NCBI GenBank assembly: GCA_946220865.1
Contig: CAMJYM010000010.1
Coordinates: forward strand, 11,748-75,747
Source: an uncultured Clostridia bacterium
GTDB taxonomy: Bacteria > Bacillota > Clostridia > Saccharofermentanales > DTU023
DNA: 64,000 bases
Direction: 5' to 3'
How positions within the stretch are numbered: position 1 is the stretch's first letter; every line of letters starts with the position of its first letter. Positions 11,601-19,744 of the stretch are shown here, in pieces. The notes below the pieces were generated by a model that was not told the DNA's origin, did no database searches, and saw only the letters and a list, made by a program, of their open reading frames with translations. The translations under genes were made by a program, and so were the position numbers.

Positions 11601-13037
11601 CGGGCCGAAGAAGGTCTGGCTCAGCTTTATCTGAAAGAGGAGCCGGACGGCCTCAGGCTCATTGAGGGTGCACGCAGCCGGGCTTTCCGCCTGCACGAGG
11701 CCTTTGCCAGACGTTCTGAGGATTTTCGCCTGCTATATGTGGCCATGACCAGGGCCGAAGAACGCCTGATCCTCCTTGGCAGTGAAGAGACCACGAAGAT
11801 TGAGGGCCTGGCCGGACAAAGTGAAGCAGCTGTCGAAGAAAGCCGAAAGCTGAGTGGAGCTGCGGCGCTCTTTGTTCTATCGCCCGACTTTGTTCAGGGA
11901 ACGGACAATGAGTTCAGCCTGCTTGCCGCCTGGGCTGCCGGGGAAATGCCAGGTCTGCCGGAAGCTCTGCGGGAGCTGCCGGCCAAAGGGGCCTTTTGCC
12001 TTGAAAAAGAAGATTTTCGGGTGAGTGGAATGACGCTTACTCAGCTTCTGGCCGAGCTTTCACCAAAGCTTCCTGGGGCTGCAGGCGTCAGCGCTGAGCA
12101 GAAAACGACAGAGGAAGCCGGGGAAAAGCAGCCTTCAGAGCTCCTCCGTGCCCTTCCGGAAGATCGTGTCTATTATCCGGAAACGGCTGCGGAATTGCTC
12201 ACCCTCAAGGATCTCCTCAGCCCCCGGCTGCCCCATGAAGACCTCATGAATGTGCCTTCCAAGCTGACGGTGAGCGCGCTCAGCGAAGAGGAGCGGAAGA
12301 CGGCGACAAGTTCATCTGCGCCTCTGGAGGGGGAGGGACGGCTGCTCGACCGTGAAGAGAGCCCGGCCGAGGCGGCGCTCTACCCGGAGGCCATGCAGGA
12401 GATGGCCCTGCTGCTGAGACGGCCGGGTGTGAAAGCAAATACCGCTAAACGACTTGGCGGAGCGGCCTACGGAACCCTGATGCATCGAATTTATCAGCAC
12501 CTCCCTGTGGGGGCTCTGCGGGAAGCTGAGCTAAAGGGAGAGCTGCCTCAGGCTTTTGAGCGTTTCCTTATGGAAGAACTCCGCCTTTCCGCTTTATCCG
12601 AAAAAGAGTCTGAGTTTGCGGTGACGGCTTTGCCTCAGATCCGCAGCTTCCTTCGCTCAGAACTGGCCGAAGAGCTTGCGGATGCGGAGCAAGAAGCAGA
12701 ACCTGCCTGGCGGGAACTGCCCTTTACGCTGGCGGTTCCGGCGCGGGGACTGGCGGATCCTGAGAGCGAGATCACGCTGGTTCAGGGTATGATTGACCTG
12801 GCTTTTCGCAGCCGCGGTGAGATTGTCCTGCTCGACTACAAAAGTGATCGGCTGCAAGGATCGAGGGCAGAACGAGATGCCGAACTGCTGCGACGCTATC
12901 GCCTGCAGCTGGCCTATTATGCAGAGGCGATCCGCCGCATTCAGGGACAAAAAGTCGGGCGCATTCTCCTTTGGCTTATCCGCGAAGGCCGGGTTGTCGA
13001 CTTTTCACAGGAGCTTCATTCCGAAGCGCTTTTTTAG
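8676..13037 (+). CDS. addA: ATP-dependent helicase/nuclease subunit A
   Basis: This 1453-residue UvrD-type 3'-5' helicase with a C-terminal nuclease domain is the motor partner of AddB. Visible motifs are Q motif AWTAEQEKAI, Walker A SAAAGSGKTAVLTERI, motif II ILIDEYQDSS, GDIKQSIYRFRHADP, motif IV/V regions, LLYVAMTRAEERL, and the nuclease motif VLLDYKSDR near residue 1385. It is longer than the roughly 1200-1250 residues usual for AddA. Low-complexity Ala/Glu/Ser-rich inserts occur near residues 165-210, 565-590 and 1130-1230. The first insert lies within the 1B-type subdomain. These inserts may be lineage-specific linkers. Confidence 0.95.
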   Translation: MIAWTAEQEKAISFQSQGELLVSAAAGSGKTAVLTERILRTCLEGKAALSELAVMTFTDKAAVHMRRALEKKIHERLAETEDSAEREKLRELVKELPLAQISTIHAFCLRLIREYRHELSDEKGELLLDGHFSVISDEELAQLKEEVLDDILHEAYSAVAALEKERHDAAAGEKAVTATGKLEISEISSERSTEADSPGRTETALPATWAEDGLLAQMNLMQEAGREAWLDSFALLSDLLSSDKSDQGFRETILNFVEFLSSLPDSGVFCREAMASLRAEAQDFCSGAAAGEALTNLRQVALRAAQAQDEIEALPYFAELMSPPAKNPSKEKLAFQTYYPMLLGFINDILNSPVARSQASAAAADSNSVDRRKVWNSVLDKGKALQNWKTLSRNAKNEEKNEFRQNFYQGFGPLLNFLGHPFSDGICKEFGLEKNDSLFSQTVEEIEKEAREALPLAARFLELALLFQQELLRRKLKRRQIDFSDQEHFALRLLRQPKVASAVSGRIKEILIDEYQDSSLLQEAMIQAIGARNIYMVGDIKQSIYRFRHADPSLFGGKLEVFRPADQAGDNRKNTAESEASERPAALPMQEAGVKLLLNKNFRSAPRLLLWINRFFASFLTKESGQIDYDESQALQPGRELQKLNEEDRKKFEPRLELRFLLKDEGPELSGENPESVSRLIPESLQKANPRALTLLDTLLDLREAGWSYGDIAVLCRTNARCEEARQVLESCGLPYAMGITKVLLSSVELRLLQQLVAHLANFARDFPLAAVLRSSLHGEPFQEDELFKIAAFRHVETTDLFETADGNEREPLSSALRPKFFERFLDYAESGEDRELRGRCRAYLEQYQQWRQMASVLPLADLLTRIVEQSHWLERLSALPYAGQRLNDWETFISWTEDVERLHGPDLADFARSLNEIRTQKLEVEGLSRSAEEADAVKILTEHNAKGLEFPVVILYDLSSSSGSPGASQNLFRYRAEEGLAQLYLKEEPDGLRLIEGARSRAFRLHEAFARRSEDFRLLYVAMTRAEERLILLGSEETTKIEGLAGQSEAAVEESRKLSGAAALFVLSPDFVQGTDNEFSLLAAWAAGEMPGLPEALRELPAKGAFCLEKEDFRVSGMTLTQLLAELSPKLPGAAGVSAEQKTTEEAGEKQPSELLRALPEDRVYYPETAAELLTLKDLLSPRLPHEDLMNVPSKLTVSALSEEERKTATSSSAPLEGEGRLLDREESPAEAALYPEAMQEMALLLRRPGVKANTAKRLGGAAYGTLMHRIYQHLPVGALREAELKGELPQAFERFLMEELRLSALSEKESEFAVTALPQIRSFLRSELAEELADAEQEAEPAWRELPFTLAVPARGLADPESEITLVQGMIDLAFRSRGEIVLLDYKSDRLQGSRAERDAELLRRYRLQLAYYAEAIRRIQGQKVGRILLWLIREGRVVDFSQELHSEALF

Positions 13038-13342
13038 CTGAAAACTGGGCCTCATTTTTCCTGCCTTTGTCTTTCACTTTAAGGCCTGAGCAAAAACCTG
13101 AGTCAAAGGCTGATACGGCCATACTCCCACTCATTTCTTTATGACAGCAAGATGACCTGACAACACATGTTTTCAGAGGCCAAACTCGAATTTTGTAGCA
13201 ATCCTGTAACATGAACCACAATATATAGTAGTATGATGAACAAGCGAACACAAAAGAAGCCCTGTCTGTCAGATGCAGCCGAAGGCCTCCAGCACGGTTT
13301 TTTAGAGTGAAAGCAGTTCAGCATAGTGAAGAGGATAGATGC
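13038..13342 (+). other. Intergenic leader of nrdJ
   Basis: About 300 bases without a gene. It contains the NrdR-like palindrome described separately and a GTG at 13307 in frame with nrdJ, which I do not take as the start. No riboswitch core is seen here, unlike in front of nrdDG. Confidence 0.5.
13216..13231 (+). promoter_or_regulatory. Possible NrdR box upstream of nrdJ
   Basis: The sequence CCACAATATATAGTAG matches the NrdR-type palindrome (ACAC-AATAT-TTGTGT form) at 11 of 16 positions. I found no convincing second box at the usual spacing of 31-33 bases, so this is weak. Confidence 0.3.
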
Positions 13343-16300
13343 ATGGAACATTTAGATCAGATCATCAGGCGTTACTACACCAAAGAACTTGAAGGGCAGA
13401 ACGAGAAAAGTGTTTACGACCTTTTTAAGTGGAAAAAGGTCGATGTCCAGCTCAAGGACTACAAGAACGGTCGAGTGCTCTGCGACATGAAAGATCTGGA
13501 ATTTCCGGAAGCATACTCTCAGCAGGCCTGCGATATCATTGCCTCAAAATATTTCCGTAAAGCTGGAGTCAACACAGCTGAGGGATATGAAACATCCATG
13601 CGCCAGGTCGCTCACCGTATGGTGGATTTCTGGGTGGCAGCCCTGGTCGAAGAGGGACTGATCACCGCGGGAGAGCAGAGTGAAATTCTCTACGACGAGC
13701 TGGTCTACGGCATCCTCTCACAGACTTTTGCGCCCAACTCCCCGCAGTGGTTCAACACCGGTTTAAAGCGTAGCTATGGTATCGCCGGCCATTGCTCCGA
13801 GCTCTGGTACTGGGATCCCAAAGAAAACAAAGCCGTGATGAGCGAGGACAGTTACACGCGCACGCAGGCCTCGGCCTGCTTTATCCTTTCCATTAAAGAC
13901 TCTCTGCTCGGCGAGGGTTCCATCTCCGATCACTACGTTACAGAAACTAAACTTTTTAAGGGTGGTTCCGGTACCGGCACCAACTTTTCGTCTATTCGCG
14001 CGGAAGGTGAAAGACTTTCCGGCGGTGGCCAGTCCTCCGGACTCATGAGCTTCCTAAAGGGTCTGGACCGCAATGCCGGAGCCATCAAATCTGGCGGTAC
14101 CACACGGCGCGCGGCCAAGATGGTCTGCCTCGATATTGATCATCCTGAGATTGAAAATTTTATCTCCTGGAAGGCCAAAGAGGAGGATAAGGTCATGGCC
14201 CTCGCCAAGATGGGCTATGACGGCGATATTGACGGAGAAGCTTATCAGACCGTCTCAGGACAGAACAGCAACAACTCCGTGCAGATCAGCGATGAGTTCA
14301 TGCGCAAGGTCAATAACCTCGGCCGCAATCCTGAGGCCACGCTGACCCTGAAAGGTCGCGTTGATTCTTCCGTCAATCATGAAGTTTCCGTGCAGCAGCT
14401 CTGGGATCTCTTTAATCAGTCCGCCTGGCGCTGCGCCGACCCGGCTCCACAGTTTTCAGATACCTTTAATGCCTGGCACACCTGTCCCGCCGGTGAAGAC
14501 GGCAAGTTTGGCACCCGTGAAAACCGCATTAACTCCACCAACCCCTGCGGGGAATATGCCTTCCTGGATGATACCTCCTGCAACCTTGCCTCAATCAATG
14601 TGCTGCGCTTCCTGGATATGGAAACGGGGCGCTTCGACATAGAGGGCTACCTCCACACCGTGGCCTTTGTTCAGCTTGTCCTGGAGGCCTCCATTGTCTG
14701 GGGTCAATTCCCGACGGCGGAAATCGCCCGTAAAACCTACAAATTCCGTACCACAGGTTTGGGGATGGCCAATCTGGCTTCTCTGCTCATGGCCCTGGGT
14801 TTGCCCTACGATTCTGATGAAGCTCGCGCTCTTGCCGCGGCGCTCGCCGGTATTCTGACGGGACGTTCCTACGCCGTCTCAGCCCTTATGGCGGAGAAAT
14901 GCGGGCCTTTCGAGTGCTACGAGCTGAACAAAAAGGTCATGGCCCGTGTCATCCGCAACCACTCCCGTTCCGCCGGCGAACGCGAGGATGAGCCTGAGGA
15001 TATCAATTACACGCTGCCGATCGTGGATCACCAACTATTGAAAAAAATGAACTTCGACAATCTTTCTTCTGTTCTGAAGGATGTGTGGAAGGACGCTGAA
15101 AAATTTGGTAAAAACTTCGGCTACCGCAATGCTCAGGTCAGCGTCATGGCGCCGACAGGCACCATTTCCTTTGCCATGGACTGCGCCGCCACGAGCATTG
15201 AGCCTTTCTTTGGTCACGTCACCTACAAAAAACTCTCCGGCGGCGGCTACATGAAGCTTGCGAATCCGCTGATCAACCAGGGCCTGAAAAAGCTCGGTTA
15301 CACGGATGAGCAGCGCCAGGAGATTGAAGACTACATCATGCGTGAGGAAAACGGCATGATTGCCGATGGTAAAATTGAGGGTGCGCCTTATCTGAGAGAG
15401 TCGGATCTCAGTGTTTTTGATACGGCCAATAAATGCGGTTCCGGGGAACGCTACATCGATCCCATGGGGCATGTCCGCATGGTCGCCGCCATCACGCCGC
15501 TCATTTCCGGAGCCATCTCCAAAACGGTGAATCTTCCCCGCGAAGCCACCGTGGATGACTTTAAGGATGTGGTTCTTGAATCTTGGAAGATGGGCGTTAA
15601 AGGCATTACGCTTTATCGTGATGGTTCCAAATTTGCTCAGCCCCTGAATCAGACTTTAAGTACCGAGGATGCTTCCAAGCGCCCCCTGGCCGATCTGAAT
15701 TATGCCGATCTGCTCAAACTTGCCGAAAAATACAAGGCGGATGCCATGGCCCAGGCCGAGAAACCGCTGGCCGTTTCCCGCCGTGATAAACTGGTCGGCA
15801 TCCGCAGCGGACGCACCCATCCGGCGCAAATTGAGGACATCAAAATTTACACCACGGTCAACCGTGACGAAAACGGCGAAATTTCTGAAATTTATATCAC
15901 GACCGACCGTGAAGGCACGCTCATTATGGGCCTTTTGAATTCACTCTCCAAGACGATCTCTGTCATGCTGCAGTATCACATTCCCGCCCATCAGATTTCC
16001 AAAATGCTGCGCGGCCAGAAATACGAACCCTATGGCTTTGTAAGCCGTCACCCCTACATCAAATACGTCTCTTCCATTTCGGATCTGATTTCCAAAATCA
16101 TTGATATTGAGATTGGCGACTACTCTCGTGTTCAGGTGAAACCCAGCGCCGAAGAGGCGGAGGAGGCCGAAGCCACGGCCAGAAAACTGGCGGAAATTCG
16201 CAAAACCGGGGATAAACCGGCCAGCGAGCCAGGCGAACCCATGACCGCTCAGCTCGGACTCGACGAATTCATCCACAAAAATGCCGTAGAAGCCTATAAA

Positions 16301-16417
16301 ACGGGAGAGAAACTCTACGATGGCAGTACCTGCCCCAACTGTTCCTCCACCCGCATGGTCCGAAACGGTACCTGCAAGGTTTGCCTCGACTGCGGTACAA
16401 CTACAGGATGTTCATGA
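13343..16417 (+). CDS. nrdJ: Adenosylcobalamin-dependent (class II) ribonucleotide reductase
   Basis: This 1024-residue enzyme reduces ribonucleotides to deoxyribonucleotides using adenosylcobalamin as radical source, with or without oxygen. The start is ATG at 13343, preceded by AGAGGA at about 8 bases, beginning MEHLDQIIRRYY. The barrel shows the redox cysteine in TQASACFILS, the substrate motif NPCGEYAFLDDTSCNLASIN with Asn, Cys and Glu, and GGSGTGTNFSSIRAEGE. The C-terminal 30 residues form a zinc-ribbon tail with CPNC and CLDC pairs, typical of the large NrdJ/NrdZ type. The next gene, cobO, makes the cofactor and starts 19 bases downstream. A B12-independent counterpart, nrdDG, is encoded at 33-35.6 kb under a cobalamin riboswitch. 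Confidence 0.96.
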   Translation: MEHLDQIIRRYYTKELEGQNEKSVYDLFKWKKVDVQLKDYKNGRVLCDMKDLEFPEAYSQQACDIIASKYFRKAGVNTAEGYETSMRQVAHRMVDFWVAALVEEGLITAGEQSEILYDELVYGILSQTFAPNSPQWFNTGLKRSYGIAGHCSELWYWDPKENKAVMSEDSYTRTQASACFILSIKDSLLGEGSISDHYVTETKLFKGGSGTGTNFSSIRAEGERLSGGGQSSGLMSFLKGLDRNAGAIKSGGTTRRAAKMVCLDIDHPEIENFISWKAKEEDKVMALAKMGYDGDIDGEAYQTVSGQNSNNSVQISDEFMRKVNNLGRNPEATLTLKGRVDSSVNHEVSVQQLWDLFNQSAWRCADPAPQFSDTFNAWHTCPAGEDGKFGTRENRINSTNPCGEYAFLDDTSCNLASINVLRFLDMETGRFDIEGYLHTVAFVQLVLEASIVWGQFPTAEIARKTYKFRTTGLGMANLASLLMALGLPYDSDEARALAAALAGILTGRSYAVSALMAEKCGPFECYELNKKVMARVIRNHSRSAGEREDEPEDINYTLPIVDHQLLKKMNFDNLSSVLKDVWKDAEKFGKNFGYRNAQVSVMAPTGTISFAMDCAATSIEPFFGHVTYKKLSGGGYMKLANPLINQGLKKLGYTDEQRQEIEDYIMREENGMIADGKIEGAPYLRESDLSVFDTANKCGSGERYIDPMGHVRMVAAITPLISGAISKTVNLPREATVDDFKDVVLESWKMGVKGITLYRDGSKFAQPLNQTLSTEDASKRPLADLNYADLLKLAEKYKADAMAQAEKPLAVSRRDKLVGIRSGRTHPAQIEDIKIYTTVNRDENGEISEIYITTDREGTLIMGLLNSLSKTISVMLQYHIPAHQISKMLRGQKYEPYGFVSRHPYIKYVSSISDLISKIIDIEIGDYSRVQVKPSAEEAEEAEATARKLAEIRKTGDKPASEPGEPMTAQLGLDEFIHKNAVEAYKTGEKLYDGSTCPNCSSTRMVRNGTCKVCLDCGTTTGCS

Positions 16418-16436
16418 TGAAAAAGGAGCCTTAAAA

Positions 16437-16976
16437 ATGACCAAAGACGAAAAAGGAAGAATTCATATATATGCCGGTGACGGCAAGGGCAAAACGACAG
16501 CCTCCGTCGGCCTCGCCGTGCGCGCCTCGGCGCGCGGCTGGAAGGTGCTCTTCGTGCAGTTTCTGAAAGACGGAAAATCAGCTGAGCTAAAGGTTCTCCG
16601 CAGCCTGCCTACAGTCACGGTGCTCTCAGGACAGAAGGTCAATAAATTCACTTTTGCCATGACCCCGGAAGAAAAAGCGATAGCAAAAGCCGAGATGTCA
16701 GAACGTCTTAAAGAAGCGCGGAAGAAGGCTGAAAATGGGGAGGTTGACCTGCTGGTTCTGGACGAGGCGCTGGGGGCCATCCATGCCGGAGTACTTTCCG
16801 AAGAGAGTGTCCTTGATTTTCTCGATCACAAGCCCTATTCTCTCGAACTCGTCCTCACCGGCCGCGATCCTTCGCAGGCGCTGATTGACCGGGCCGACTA
16901 TTACTCGGAAGTTTGCATGCGCAAGCACCCCTACGAGACCGAAGGCCTGAACGCTCGCCCCGGTGTGGAATTTTAA
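16437..16976 (+). CDS. cobO: Cob(I)yrinic acid a,c-diamide adenosyltransferase
   Basis: This 179-residue cytoplasmic enzyme of the CobO/BtuR/CobA type transfers adenosyl from ATP to a reduced corrinoid. Features are the P-loop GDGKGKTTASVGLAVRA near residue 15, LFVQFLKDG, and the DLLVLDEALGAIHAG segment. Start ATG at 16437 follows AAAAGGAG at normal spacing; longer in-frame extensions overlap nrdJ. Its place directly behind nrdJ suggests local coupling of cofactor synthesis with the only B12 enzyme visible in the window. It lacks the extra domains of PduO or EutT types. Confidence 0.95.
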   Translation: MTKDEKGRIHIYAGDGKGKTTASVGLAVRASARGWKVLFVQFLKDGKSAELKVLRSLPTVTVLSGQKVNKFTFAMTPEEKAIAKAEMSERLKEARKKAENGEVDLLVLDEALGAIHAGVLSEESVLDFLDHKPYSLELVLTGRDPSQALIDRADYYSEVCMRKHPYETEGLNARPGVEF

Positions 16977-17016
16977 GTTTGTAAAACAACAGTTATGTGC
17001 TTTGTCGGTTAATAAT

Positions 17017-17040
17017 GGAAGCCCGAAATTTCGGGCTTCC
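17017..17040 (+). terminator. Palindrome after cobO, probable transcript end
   Basis: A perfect 24-base palindrome (GGAAGCCCGAAA and its complement) lies 41 bases after the cobO stop. No T tract follows, so it may stabilise a 3' end rather than terminate by itself. Confidence 0.5.
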
Positions 17041-17267
17041 TGCTAAGTTTAATGAAAATCCTTGTGCCTCTTATAATTAGCACTAATTATATATTTAAAA
17101 TTAAACATTTTTTAAATTAAATACCAGGGCACTATATAGTTGCAATAAGAAAGCGGTCTTATTTTGCTGTTCCTATTCATGATCATAAATTGCAGATCAG
17201 GTTTTTAATACCAAGTTAGTTCCAAAAAGTTCTAAGTTGGTTCCAAGTTTTGTTCTAAAACGGACGA

Positions 17268-18059
17268 CTATCGAATATACCAACGAGCGGCTGAAGTCTT
17301 ACCAAGTACGTAGATTAGGTCGCTTTGCTTCAGTTCACGGATTAAAACTTTTATTTGATTACGTGAAAGACTTGGTAAAACTTGTTCAAATTCTCTAAAG
17401 GGGGTTCCCTTCTCACCGTTCTCACGAATATGCTTTAAAAGCAATTCTTTATTTGTATCTCTGTCTAAACCGATTTTTCTTGTATAAACGCCTGATTTTC
17501 CTGAAACTTCATATAGGCCGCGTGAAAGAACATATTTATTACGCCCTCTGTGTTCGACAATTCCAAGTTCAGTTAGTCTCTTTAGGCGTGCTTGCAATTT
17601 TTCTGTTAAATGTTTTTCGTTATATAACGCGTCAATGACAAGGAAATCTGCTGTTGCTAAAGATTCCAGACGGTCATTCCCTATTTTATTTATCAGAGAA
17701 AGCATCTTTTTATCGATGACAATACCGTGGAGCGTGATACACACGAAATGATCATCTGTTCCACTAAAATCAGGAAGTTCCTTTGCTTCTTTAATACTCA
17801 GCTCATACATAAGATTCATCCCCTGACCTGATCTTTCAACCAAGCCACACAGCGATAGAATCTCTGCTATTCTCCGATTCCGTGGGGACTGTCGATCAAG
17901 AATATTTTCGACAGTAACACCGTGGGGAAGACCTCCAGGGCTTTCGATAATCAATTTCTCTCGGTACTGACGAATAAATACACTTCCACCAAATTGATAA
18001 TTCCTGTGGCAAACAGCATTCAATATTGCTTCACGGACAACTTGTTCATTATGTGTTTC
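17268..18059 (-). pseudogene. 5'-truncated RecG-like/AlbA-type transcriptional regulator
   Basis: This is the C-terminal part of a 'helicase-like' transcriptional regulator of the AlbA_2 plus HATPase_c_4 type. The GHKL-like half is recognisable: EAILNAVCHRNYQFGG, SPGGLPHGVTVENIL, RNRRIAEILSLCGLVERSG and GQGMNLMYE. Winged-helix segments follow. The N-terminal AlbA_2 domain is missing. Reading upstream in frame reaches a TAA at 18060-18062 inside a duplicated TGTTTCTTAAAG, and no proper start codon with a ribosome site exists. The region is much more AT-rich than its neighbours, as is the 17.05-17.27 kb flank. I judge it an inert relic of a transferred gene; expression from a TTG at 18023 cannot be excluded. 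Confidence 0.75.
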
Positions 18060-18293
18060 TTAAAGTGTTTCTTAAAGTAAGAGAAAAAGGAAATAGAGTT
18101 TTCCATTAATTTGCTTTTCCAATATAATTAAAAAAAGATCGTCAGGCATTCAGAAGTCTGAAATAAATGAAGCCGTTCTTTTGAAAAGGCTAAATTATGA
18201 GGGAAAATAACGGAAGTGGAAATACAGCTGGTGCGAGATTAAATATATAAATGAAGTGTGAGGGAGTACTAATCGACAGGCGGAGGTAGACAA

Positions 18294-18629
18294 ATGGCTG
18301 CTTATCCTGATGAAAGCGTTGTTCAGTCCTGGCTGGATGCCTTGTACGGCCTGAATGTGCATGTCAAAAAAATGTTTGGCTGTTACTGCGTCTACTGTGA
18401 TGATCAGCCGATCGGCTGGCTGAGCAGTCACTGCTTCTCTTTGCGCGAAACAGGGTTAAACTATATTCCGGAAGGCGCGAAAAGGCCTCTGCCTTCAGTC
18501 AGTATTCAGGAAATTGTTATTCCACTGGACGAATACAGCGCCGAATGGATACCGAAAGCTGTTCAGGACACGGCAGATATTCTGAAACAGAAAAATCTGA
18601 AAAAGAAAAAGAGGCAAAGAAGGTTATAG
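18294..18629 (+). CDS. TfoX N-terminal-domain-like small protein
   Basis: This 111-residue cytoplasmic protein starts after GGCGGAGG. Residues 10-85 resemble the TfoX/Sxy N-terminal fold: the VKKMFGCYCVYCDDQPIGW segment matches the typical KMFGGYGVYxDGxPxA pattern. The C-terminus is a basic tail rich in Lys and Arg (KKKKRQRRL). TfoX proteins regulate competence in some Proteobacteria, but short stand-alone forms in Bacillota have no fixed role. Family assignment is moderate and function unknown. Base composition here returns to that of the core. Confidence 0.6.
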   Translation: MAAYPDESVVQSWLDALYGLNVHVKKMFGCYCVYCDDQPIGWLSSHCFSLRETGLNYIPEGAKRPLPSVSIQEIVIPLDEYSAEWIPKAVQDTADILKQKNLKKKKRQRRL

Positions 18630-18654
18630 TAAAGAAGGCTATGGCTATAAAGTC

Positions 18655-18921
18655 ATGATGATCCGCAAGCGCATCACCTTTTCCGGCTCCGTCCAGGGCG
18701 TCGGTTTCCGCTGGCGTGCCCGGCACGCGGCATCTTTATACCACTGTACAGGCTGGTGCCGAAACGAATGGGATGGCACAGTGACCATGGAGATTCAAGG
18801 CGAAGAAGAAAATATCGATCAGGTGATCCTGGCCATTGAGGCCGGGAGTTACATACGGATTCGCAATATGGAGGTCAGGTCACTCCCTGTCATCGACGAG
18901 CGGGATTTCCGGACAGATTAA
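18655..18921 (+). CDS. acyP: Acylphosphatase
   Basis: This 88-residue enzyme hydrolyses acyl phosphates such as acetyl phosphate or carbamoyl phosphate. The anion-binding loop VQGVGFRWRARHAA holds the catalytic Arg near residue 20, and the catalytic Asn lies in GWCRNEWDGTV near residue 38. Length is normal. ATG codons at 18655 and 18658 are both possible starts. It lies 26 bases after the TfoX-like gene and could share its transcript. Confidence 0.92.
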   Translation: MMIRKRITFSGSVQGVGFRWRARHAASLYHCTGWCRNEWDGTVTMEIQGEEENIDQVILAIEAGSYIRIRNMEVRSLPVIDERDFRTD

Positions 18922-18934
18922 CGCTTTGATGTTA

Positions 18935-18963
18935 TTGACACCATATATGACACCATATATAAT
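18935..18963 (+). promoter_or_regulatory. Consensus promoter of hicAB with a tandem operator
   Basis: TTGACA at 18935-18940 and TATAAT at 18958-18963 are both perfect, with 17 bases between them. The 12-base word GACACCATATAT is repeated exactly in tandem at 18937-18960, overlapping the -35 box and filling the spacer. It is a natural candidate operator for HicB autoregulation. Confidence 0.8.
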
Positions 18964-18984
18964 CAATCATGAAGGTACTAAGAC

Positions 18985-19239
18985 ATGTCCCAATTCGACA
19001 AACTTCTCGAACGTATTCGATTCTTAGATAATAATATGCGCTTCAATGAAGTACGTAAGATCCTTGAAGCCTATGGATATACTATGAACGGACCCAATAG
19101 TGGAAGTAGTCATAAAACTTTTAGAAAATCTGGCTGCCGCCCGATCACGATTCCGGCGCATGAGCCAATTAAGCGTGTCTACATTATCATGGTAAAAGAG
19201 GCAATAGAAAGTGAGGCGAACGATGAAGAAAACGATTGA
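18985..19239 (+). CDS. hicA: HicA-type mRNA interferase toxin
   Basis: This 84-residue protein has the double-stranded-RNA-binding-like fold of HicA. The segment FNEVRKILEAYGYTMNG leads into GSSHKTFRKSG with the catalytic His of the SSH motif, then PITIPAHEP. Toxins of this family cleave mRNA when not bound by HicB. An AAGG ribosome site lies 9 bases before ATG. The gene overlaps hicB by 17 bases, the usual toxin-first order of hicAB. The C-terminal tail is acidic. Confidence 0.9.
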   Translation: MSQFDKLLERIRFLDNNMRFNEVRKILEAYGYTMNGPNSGSSHKTFRKSGCRPITIPAHEPIKRVYIIMVKEAIESEANDEEND

Positions 19240-19615
19240 TTACTATCTCTCTCTTCCTTACCGTCTTGAAATCGTTCCCGATACTGTGGAGGGCGGTTAT
19301 GGAGCACGTTACCCCGATTTACCCGGTTGTATGACCTGTGCTGATACTGTCGAAGATGTTGTCGTACATGCAGAAGAGGCAAAGCGAACATGGCTTGAAG
19401 CAGCTCTGGAAGAAGGAATTGACATTGTCGAACCTGCTGAGAAAATTGATTCGTCGGAGTATTCCGGACAGTTCAAATTAAGGATGCCCAGAAGTCTTCA
19501 CAGATCTTTATCCGTTCATGCTAAGCAGGAAGGCATCAGCATGAATCAATACTGCCTGTACCTTCTGACGATGAACGATGCTGCTCATCATGCTCAAAGA
19601 ACTTCATTAGAATAG
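19223..19615 (+). CDS. hicB: HicB-type antitoxin
   Basis: This 130-residue antitoxin has an N-terminal HicB partial-RNase-H fold (YRLEIVPDTVEGGYGARYP, DLPGCMTCADTVEDVV, the AEEAKRTWLEAALEEG helix). Its C-terminal region, LRMPRSLHRSLSVHAKQEG, matches ribbon-helix-helix HicB DNA-binding domains. It should neutralise HicA and repress the operon. ATG at 19223 follows GTGAGG at suitable spacing; an upstream in-frame GTG at 19211 is less likely. Confidence 0.9.
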   Translation: MKKTIDYYLSLPYRLEIVPDTVEGGYGARYPDLPGCMTCADTVEDVVVHAEEAKRTWLEAALEEGIDIVEPAEKIDSSEYSGQFKLRMPRSLHRSLSVHAKQEGISMNQYCLYLLTMNDAAHHAQRTSLE

Positions 19616-19744
19616 TTTTCATTCGAGGCATGAACTACATTCTTCAAGTTTAAAAAGGCTTTATGATTTATGGGCCGCTTTAAGATGTGCGCAGGTGGCA
19701 GTGGGCTCAGCCCCGGCCTTATTTCGATGGGGAGAGAATTCAGG

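Noticed and set aside
13307..13342. GTG start for nrdJ adding 12 residues
   Set aside because: No ribosome site at the GTG. The ATG at 13343 has one, and the family N-terminus begins at HLDQIIRRYY.
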